Positions 60,701 to 64,000 of a stretch of 64,000 nt of DNA are shown piece after piece. The notes under the pieces are model-generated. The model was not told where the DNA came from and did not search any database. It worked only from the letters and a program-made list of their open reading frames with translations. Source of the stretch: Streptomyces caelestis. GTDB taxonomy: Bacteria; Actinomycetota; Actinomycetes; Streptomycetales; Streptomycetaceae. A program made the position numbers and the translations under genes. The stretch's first letter is position 1, and every line of letters begins with the position of its first letter. Location of the stretch: positions 94,159-158,158 of the forward strand of contig NZ_LGCN01000051.1 of the NCBI RefSeq assembly GCF_001279005.1, in the 5' to 3' direction.

Positions 60701-62407
60701 TGGGGACCTCGCAGTCAGTGGCCCTTGTTCCTCACGGCCCGCGCCGCGTACTTCCTGCGCAATGTGCACGAGAGGCACGCGGATTCCCAGGCGCAGTTCC
60801 AGGGAGCGCGCGAGGTCCTGGATCTCCTGAGAAGCCGAGCCGCCGGCTTCGACGGACAGGGTTTGCTCTCCTGGCAGTCGGACTACCTGATCGAACTGGC
60901 CAAGTGCCATGCTTTTCAGGCTCATACGCTGCGTGAACGGAACGAGCGTTCCGCAGCCCGGGCAAGTCTGGAAGAAAGCATTCGGACAGCCAAGCGCGCA
61001 GTGACCCGCTTCCCGGGCGTGTACACCTACAAGGTGTGGCTAAAGGTGCTGAGCACGAAGCAGGCTTGGTACGGAGACAGCCCCGGACGGCCGTTGCTCC
61101 CCGAATATGCCGAGGCAGTCGCCCAGGTTCGCGCCTGGCTGGACGAGCAGGGGGAGAGCAGGTGCGGCGATCAGGACATGGCGCTGCTCGACCTGTGGTG
61201 CATCGACGGCGACTGGCGCCGGAAGGGCAGTCTGCTGGTGGCGGCTCGAGCCATCCCGGTTCCCGCGCAGGTGGCCAGGGGACGCATTCTGGTTTCCGCG
61301 GAACAATGGCGTGTGGACAAGGTCTACAAGCAGCGCCAGAACGCCCTGACAGCGCATGAGAAGCACTACGGGTCGAGCTGGAGTCACTGTGAGGCCCGGT
61401 TCCGCCTGCTCCGCGAGTACCAGCGGTTGTCCGCCATTTACGGCAAGCACCCCCTGGATGTGGATCACACACCGGTGTGGGAACTCCTGAACGAGGCGGC
61501 CCGAAACTTTCCCGGCAGCCTGGAGGTGCTCCGCACCCGTGCCAGGTACAACCGGTACATCTGGCGGTACAGGGAGGCGGCCTGTCAATTCGAAGAGGTT
61601 GCCCGGAGAGAACGCAATGGTGACAAGTTCCGCACGGACTTGATCGACGCAGCCGAGTGTCTGCTCAGCCAGGCGCTCTACGACGAGGAACTGAGCGCCG
61701 AGAGCAAGCACTCGGTGCTCAGCACCGCATCCGGCCTCTTGGAGGAGGTCGCCGGGTGCCACGTCCAGGCACACGAAGTCATATTGCTCAAGGCGCGAGT
61801 CGATCTGGAATTGGGTAATCCGGTGGACTGGCGGTTGGCCGATGCCAAGCGGATCGATCTCATCGGTGACAACTACGTAAAAGGCGTCGGTGAGCTTCTG
61901 AACGACCCCCACCGTCGTCACAGCACCGATCAAACCCGCGGTGCCTCCGCCGAGGGCGGAGGCATGCCCCACGCGATGGACGACCTGCTGGAGGAGAACT
62001 TCACGGACATCCAGGTGCTCAAGCAACTAGGGCTGCTCTATTACCGGTGCTCCGTTCTGGAGCACGCGAAGGGTGAGGCCGAGGCAGCTCTGAACAGTGC
62101 CTGGCGTGCCTACAACTGCTTCGACGGGGCCCGGGTCATGGAAGAGGGCGGTCACAACGACTGGGGGGAGGAGTGGGCCGACACAGCGTTCCTACGGGGA
62201 CAGGTCATCACCTGGGCCGGCGAACTCACCTCCAGTCCTTCGCCCTTCCCGAGGGAGAGCGAGGACCACAAGGGGTGGATCGGACTCGCGTACTCACGTC
62301 TGCAATCGGCCCGTGACCGAAGCGCGGGGGACTTCCACAGGCTGGTCAAGTCATGGGAGGAGAGACTCGTGAAGCAATCCTCCTTCTGGTCGTCCAGCTC
62401 TTCGTGA
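57767..62407 (+). CDS. Caspase-like protease fused to a P-loop NTPase and long helical-repeat domain
   Basis: The protein is 1546 residues from ATG 57767. Residues 10-250 form a caspase (C14) domain: catalytic His94 in YFAGHGHDEGG and Cys141 in LLDCCHAGQ, both intact. After a Pro/Ser/Glu linker comes an NTPase (about 285-480) with GQKRTGKSALL (GKS at 316-318) and VLVIKASGID in the Walker B position, then a winged-helix-like part. From about 770 to 1540 it is predicted to be all helix with TPR-like pairs (LNLARRTFATLEKTWG; YREAACQFEEVARRE), a likely sensor. This fits STAND-like, NTP-controlled conflict proteins in which target sensing releases proteolysis. Codon use is less GC-rich than the neighbouring metabolic genes. 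Confidence 0.88.
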   Translation: MTDKWWPRPDKSKALLITSGMFRDGSLARLAAVERTADSLRDRLRGPRIWGLAPLSCQVLDASKDKASPADVLTAVRTASQGVEDAFVLYFAGHGHDEGGRLWLPLYDSDVSSTATMLAFETLVNEISGSARLKLVLLDCCHAGQAMKDLRMEQYLSGEESEGCYVIGACAGNQKAKSPEGHELTAFGEALISCLESGGAPGEEFWTPSRLLEGTAAWLKHHGFPAPVHNAAPSGQLPWVRNKAYKPSFTKAVFAPPAPAESSGEGSEAVGAPLHIGLEPAPAPTPFIGRDDLLKRAREEVRVGQVLPVVGQKRTGKSALLSHLLEGWDEVPELAKPPAILEIEPNPAAEKPLLEAISRALRQTLDDGDLRTTPEGRIEDFLEDLLPRLVNKHTLVLVIKASGIDLKNPGFRKELDDLLSHRVFKRAVVLLESLDPVDFDVQARWRRRRPLVVRELETAAAKQLIGVFLAAENLRTDVDGIRTLDYEDIARGPGVIEMAALHVAQNYHRRDDFDRFLAGDDFGEETQEWVDPETFSDALLQAALLTVVDALMRVWPKYPDAWSEGQSVLTMWALLDDFALGLGDLEKMGLCRQVLRVLFNEKVIVQSRGSDPADRLLEIGLAAREALKKDLLDKTSDFPDDADIVDGHLTDAVRLLVATVLPVVSTGGEAQLLAEIPPLLEALRRTTGWLDHNLGGALPGLRARCGDYVNGGFPDALVLPVGQRAVSAPEGAPVAGGPAPVGAAGPAGDLEELYAAAGRLNVASRAVPSERATETFVTEFERAALLMEACASDLPGNVLRAIDQCGFHGSHRHQAHQHVLSARTRLAERLTTEEDRPRRPDLLRSIWSISWILNTATAQITVDDRSGVQRYLDDVERMIGALPEARDPRNRQTHNWLSYRLARLRCDAATTAEERLAAQKTAYGLAEENVRFSVELPERQYQWTSNLLVCSFYYALEIRDDEVRLNLARRTFATLEKTWGPRSQWPLFLTARAAYFLRNVHERHADSQAQFQGAREVLDLLRSRAAGFDGQGLLSWQSDYLIELAKCHAFQAHTLRERNERSAARASLEESIRTAKRAVTRFPGVYTYKVWLKVLSTKQAWYGDSPGRPLLPEYAEAVAQVRAWLDEQGESRCGDQDMALLDLWCIDGDWRRKGSLLVAARAIPVPAQVARGRILVSAEQWRVDKVYKQRQNALTAHEKHYGSSWSHCEARFRLLREYQRLSAIYGKHPLDVDHTPVWELLNEAARNFPGSLEVLRTRARYNRYIWRYREAACQFEEVARRERNGDKFRTDLIDAAECLLSQALYDEELSAESKHSVLSTASGLLEEVAGCHVQAHEVILLKARVDLELGNPVDWRLADAKRIDLIGDNYVKGVGELLNDPHRRHSTDQTRGASAEGGGMPHAMDDLLEENFTDIQVLKQLGLLYYRCSVLEHAKGEAEAALNSAWRAYNCFDGARVMEEGGHNDWGEEWADTAFLRGQVITWAGELTSSPSPFPRESEDHKGWIGLAYSRLQSARDRSAGDFHRLVKSWEERLVKQSSFWSSSSS

Positions 62408-62428
62408 TCGGACAAGCGGCTCCCGCTT

Positions 62429-63493
62429 CTACGGCACGCGGGCGGTCCAGTCCGGCGTGGTGAACTTCGTCCGCGCCAGTTCCTCCGCGAGGGCCAGCTC
62501 CTCGTCCGTCACCTTGCCGTCCGCGGACCCGTACCGGGCGCGGAACGAGTCGATCATCCGCTCGATGACGGCCCCGCGCGGCAGACCGGTCTGCCGGCGC
62601 AGCGGGTCCACCCGCTTCTTCGCGCTCTTCGTGCCCTTGTCGGACAGCTTCTCCCGGCCGATGCGCAGCACGTCGAGCATCTTGTCGGCGTCGATGTCGT
62701 ACGCCATCGTCACGTGGTGCAGCACCGCGCCGGGGCCGCCGTCCGGGCCCACGATCCGCTTCTGGGCGGCGCCCGCGATCTTGCCCTGGTCGGTGGCGAT
62801 GTCGTTCAGCGGCTGGTACCAGGCCCTGATCCCCATCTCGCCGAGCGCGCCCAGCACCCAGTCGTCGAGGTAGGCGTAGCTGTCCTGGAACGACAGCCCC
62901 TGCACCAGCGCCTCCGGCACCGACAGCGAGTACGTGATGGTGTTGCCGGGCTCCACGAACATCGCGCCGCCGCCGGAGATCCGGCGCACCACCTCGACGC
63001 CGTGCCGCCGGGCGCCCTCCGTATCGACCTCGTTGCGCAGGGACTGGAAGCTTCCGATGATCACCGCCGGAGCGCCCCACTCCCACACCCGCAGCGTCGG
63101 CGGACGCCGGCCCGCGGCGACCTCGGCGGTCAGCACCTCGTCCAGCGCCATGTGCACGGCGGGGGACTGCGGGCCCTCGTGGATCACCTGCCAGTCGTAG
63201 TCGGTCCAGTCGGTGGCGTGCGCGAGCGCGCGGCGCACCGCGATGCCGACGCCCTCCGGGGTGAGCCCGTACATCACGGTCCCCTCGGGGAGGGCCGCGT
63301 CGATCCGCGCGGCCAGACCGGCGGCGCCGGTGTCGGCGGGAGCGCCGTCCAGGGCGCGGTTCACGGCGTCCAGCGCCTCGTCGGGTTCCAGGAAGAAGTC
63401 GCCCGCCACCCGCACGCGCCGTAGTGCGCCGTCCTCCACGTCCACGTCCACGACGACCAGCTTGCCGCCGGGAACCTTGTACTCACCGTGCAC
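62429..63493 (-). CDS. lplA: Lipoate-protein ligase A family protein
   Basis: The protein is 354 residues from GTG 63493 (VHGEYKVPGGKLVVVDVDV), with AAAGGCGG upstream. An accessory domain comes first (about 1-85), which is the reverse of E. coli LplA. The catalytic domain has HMALDEVLTAEVAAG, PAVIIGSFQSLRNEVD, VRRISGGGAMFVEPGN and the lysine motif GKIAGAAQKR. It would attach lipoate (or octanoate) to E2/H proteins. The C-terminal 60 residues are charged helices. It is divergent from the MFS gene across an iron box. Confidence 0.88.
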   Translation of the reverse strand: MHGEYKVPGGKLVVVDVDVEDGALRRVRVAGDFFLEPDEALDAVNRALDGAPADTGAAGLAARIDAALPEGTVMYGLTPEGVGIAVRRALAHATDWTDYDWQVIHEGPQSPAVHMALDEVLTAEVAAGRRPPTLRVWEWGAPAVIIGSFQSLRNEVDTEGARRHGVEVVRRISGGGAMFVEPGNTITYSLSVPEALVQGLSFQDSYAYLDDWVLGALGEMGIRAWYQPLNDIATDQGKIAGAAQKRIVGPDGGPGAVLHHVTMAYDIDADKMLDVLRIGREKLSDKGTKSAKKRVDPLRRQTGLPRGAVIERMIDSFRARYGSADGKVTDEELALAEELARTKFTTPDWTARVP

Positions 63494-63654
63494 GGCTCCG
63501 CCTTTCGTTCTGCCGCTGGAACCAACACCGGCGGGGGCGGGGATGTTCCCCGCCCCGGACCCGTTCCCGGCCGCCCGCGCCCCCTCCACGTCCCGATCGC
63601 CACGGGGCCGCCGGAAAGCTCGATTGATCAGCGGGCCCCCACTCCCTACCCTGT

Positions 63655-63673
63655 CCGGGTAAGCCTTGCCTAA
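63655..63673. promoter_or_regulatory. DmdR-type iron box
   Basis: On the minus strand the site reads TTAGGCAAGGCTTACCC, matching TTAGGnnAGGCTnACC, the core of the streptomycete DmdR1/DtxR-family operator. It lies 145 bases before the MFS start and 162 bases before the lipoate-ligase start, and could control either. Confidence 0.7.
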
Positions 63674-63817
63674 CTTGCTCAGCAAGTCCGGTGCCCCGCC
63701 CCACGACCACGGTCCGCCGTCCGGACGTGCGTGCCCCGGCACCCCGGACCGGAAGTGGAACACGGGTCGATGAGAACATCACGCTCCCCGCAGCGCGCGG
63801 CCGAGAGCCGCTGAACC

Positions 63818-64000
63818 ATGATCAAGAAGCTCACGGCGGTACTCCCCGACCTCACGCCCTGGCGCTCCTCCCGCGACTTCCGCCTCCTGTGGGTGCAGGG
63901 CCTGGTCACCTACCTCGGCAGCGTGATGGCGCTGATCGCGCTGCCGCTCCAGATCAAGGAACTGACCGGCTCACCGCTCGCGGTGGGCGCGATGGGCGCC
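63818..64000 (+). CDS. MFS transporter (siderophore-exporter-like), cut by window end
   Basis: The first 61 residues from ATG 63818 are visible: MIKKLTAVLPDLTPWRSSRD, FRLLWVQGLVTYLGSVMALI and LPLQIKELTGSPLAVGAMGA. This is the N-terminus of EntS-like 12-TM exporters. The iron box upstream suggests induction by iron starvation and a role in siderophore export. The rest lies outside the window. Confidence 0.8.
   Translation, partial: MIKKLTAVLPDLTPWRSSRDFRLLWVQGLVTYLGSVMALIALPLQIKELTGSPLAVGAMGA

Noticed and set aside
1..64000. tRNA and rRNA genes, CRISPR arrays, replication origin, integrase/attachment sites
   Set aside because: I looked for cloverleaf ends, rRNA blocks, direct-repeat/spacer patterns, DnaA-box clusters and intact integrases and saw none.

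Overview
The window looks like a Streptomyces chromosome segment. It has very high GC with strong third-position GC, many GTG/TTG starts and ATGA/GTGA gene overlaps. It also carries F420-type and polyketide/nonribosomal genes, a CAP-domain wall protein, EACC1/caspase conflict genes and a DmdR-type iron box. Many decayed insertion sequences and frameshifted genes suggest an accessory, arm-like region. All function calls come from motifs and recall of protein families; no database search was run.

Layout. (1) 1-5.5 kb is a zinc-starvation island. Three Zur-like palindromes sit beside cysteine-poor paralogues of ribosomal proteins L33, L28, S14 and L32, a truncated L31, a CobW/YciC-type zinc GTPase and a methyltransferase. 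An aminotransferase cut by the window edge and a frameshifted methyltransferase lie beside it. (2) 5.7-6.5 kb is an IS110 remnant. (3) 6.5-17.1 kb is a cobalamin-controlled region with three B12 riboswitches. One precedes a FecBCD/BtuFCD-type ABC importer. One precedes a five-gene operon (PduX-like kinase, PLP fold-type II enzyme, ATP-grasp ligase, MFS exporter, methyltransferase). One precedes a thioredoxin-like 2Fe-2S ferredoxin. A ferric-reductase-like membrane protein lies between the last two. (4) 17.1-23.4 kb is a gene graveyard (DNA methylase, TetR, membrane protein, four transposase remnants) around an intact CPBP membrane protease and a LacI-box-controlled GH30-Fn3-CBM2 secreted glycanase. 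(5) 23.5-26.9 kb holds a PcaL-type fusion, an MBL hydrolase, exonuclease III and a small DUF6278-like protein. (6) 27-28 kb has ABC-ATPase and IS5 relics. (7) 28.2-41.7 kb is a polycyclic tetramate macrolactam (PTM) cluster: iterative PKS-NRPS, one FAD desaturase-like cyclase, one MDR reductase and one P450.

(8) 43.3-49.1 kb has gamma-glutamyltransferase, a ClpC-like chaperone, a broken methionine aminopeptidase and an XRE regulator. (9) 49.3-54.3 kb is a reductive pyrimidine catabolism operon (nitrilase-type amidohydrolase, class III aminotransferase, dihydropyrimidinase, F420/LLM oxidoreductase) that ends in a wrecked NCS1 nucleobase permease. (10) 54.3-56.9 kb has two exported proteins and an IS5 remnant. 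(11) 57.4-62.4 kb is a two-gene conflict module: EACC1 plus a 1546-residue caspase-NTPase-helical repeat protein. (12) 62.4-64 kb has a lipoate ligase family gene and, across an iron box, the start of an MFS exporter.

The strongest candidate for an undescribed system is the B12-riboswitch operon. A kinase, a beta-replacement PLP enzyme, an ATP-grasp ligase and an exporter together look like a minimal pathway for a small exported amino-acid-derived molecule made when B12 is scarce. The neighbouring B12-controlled importer could take up a cobalt or corrinoid form. The second candidate is the EACC1-caspase module.
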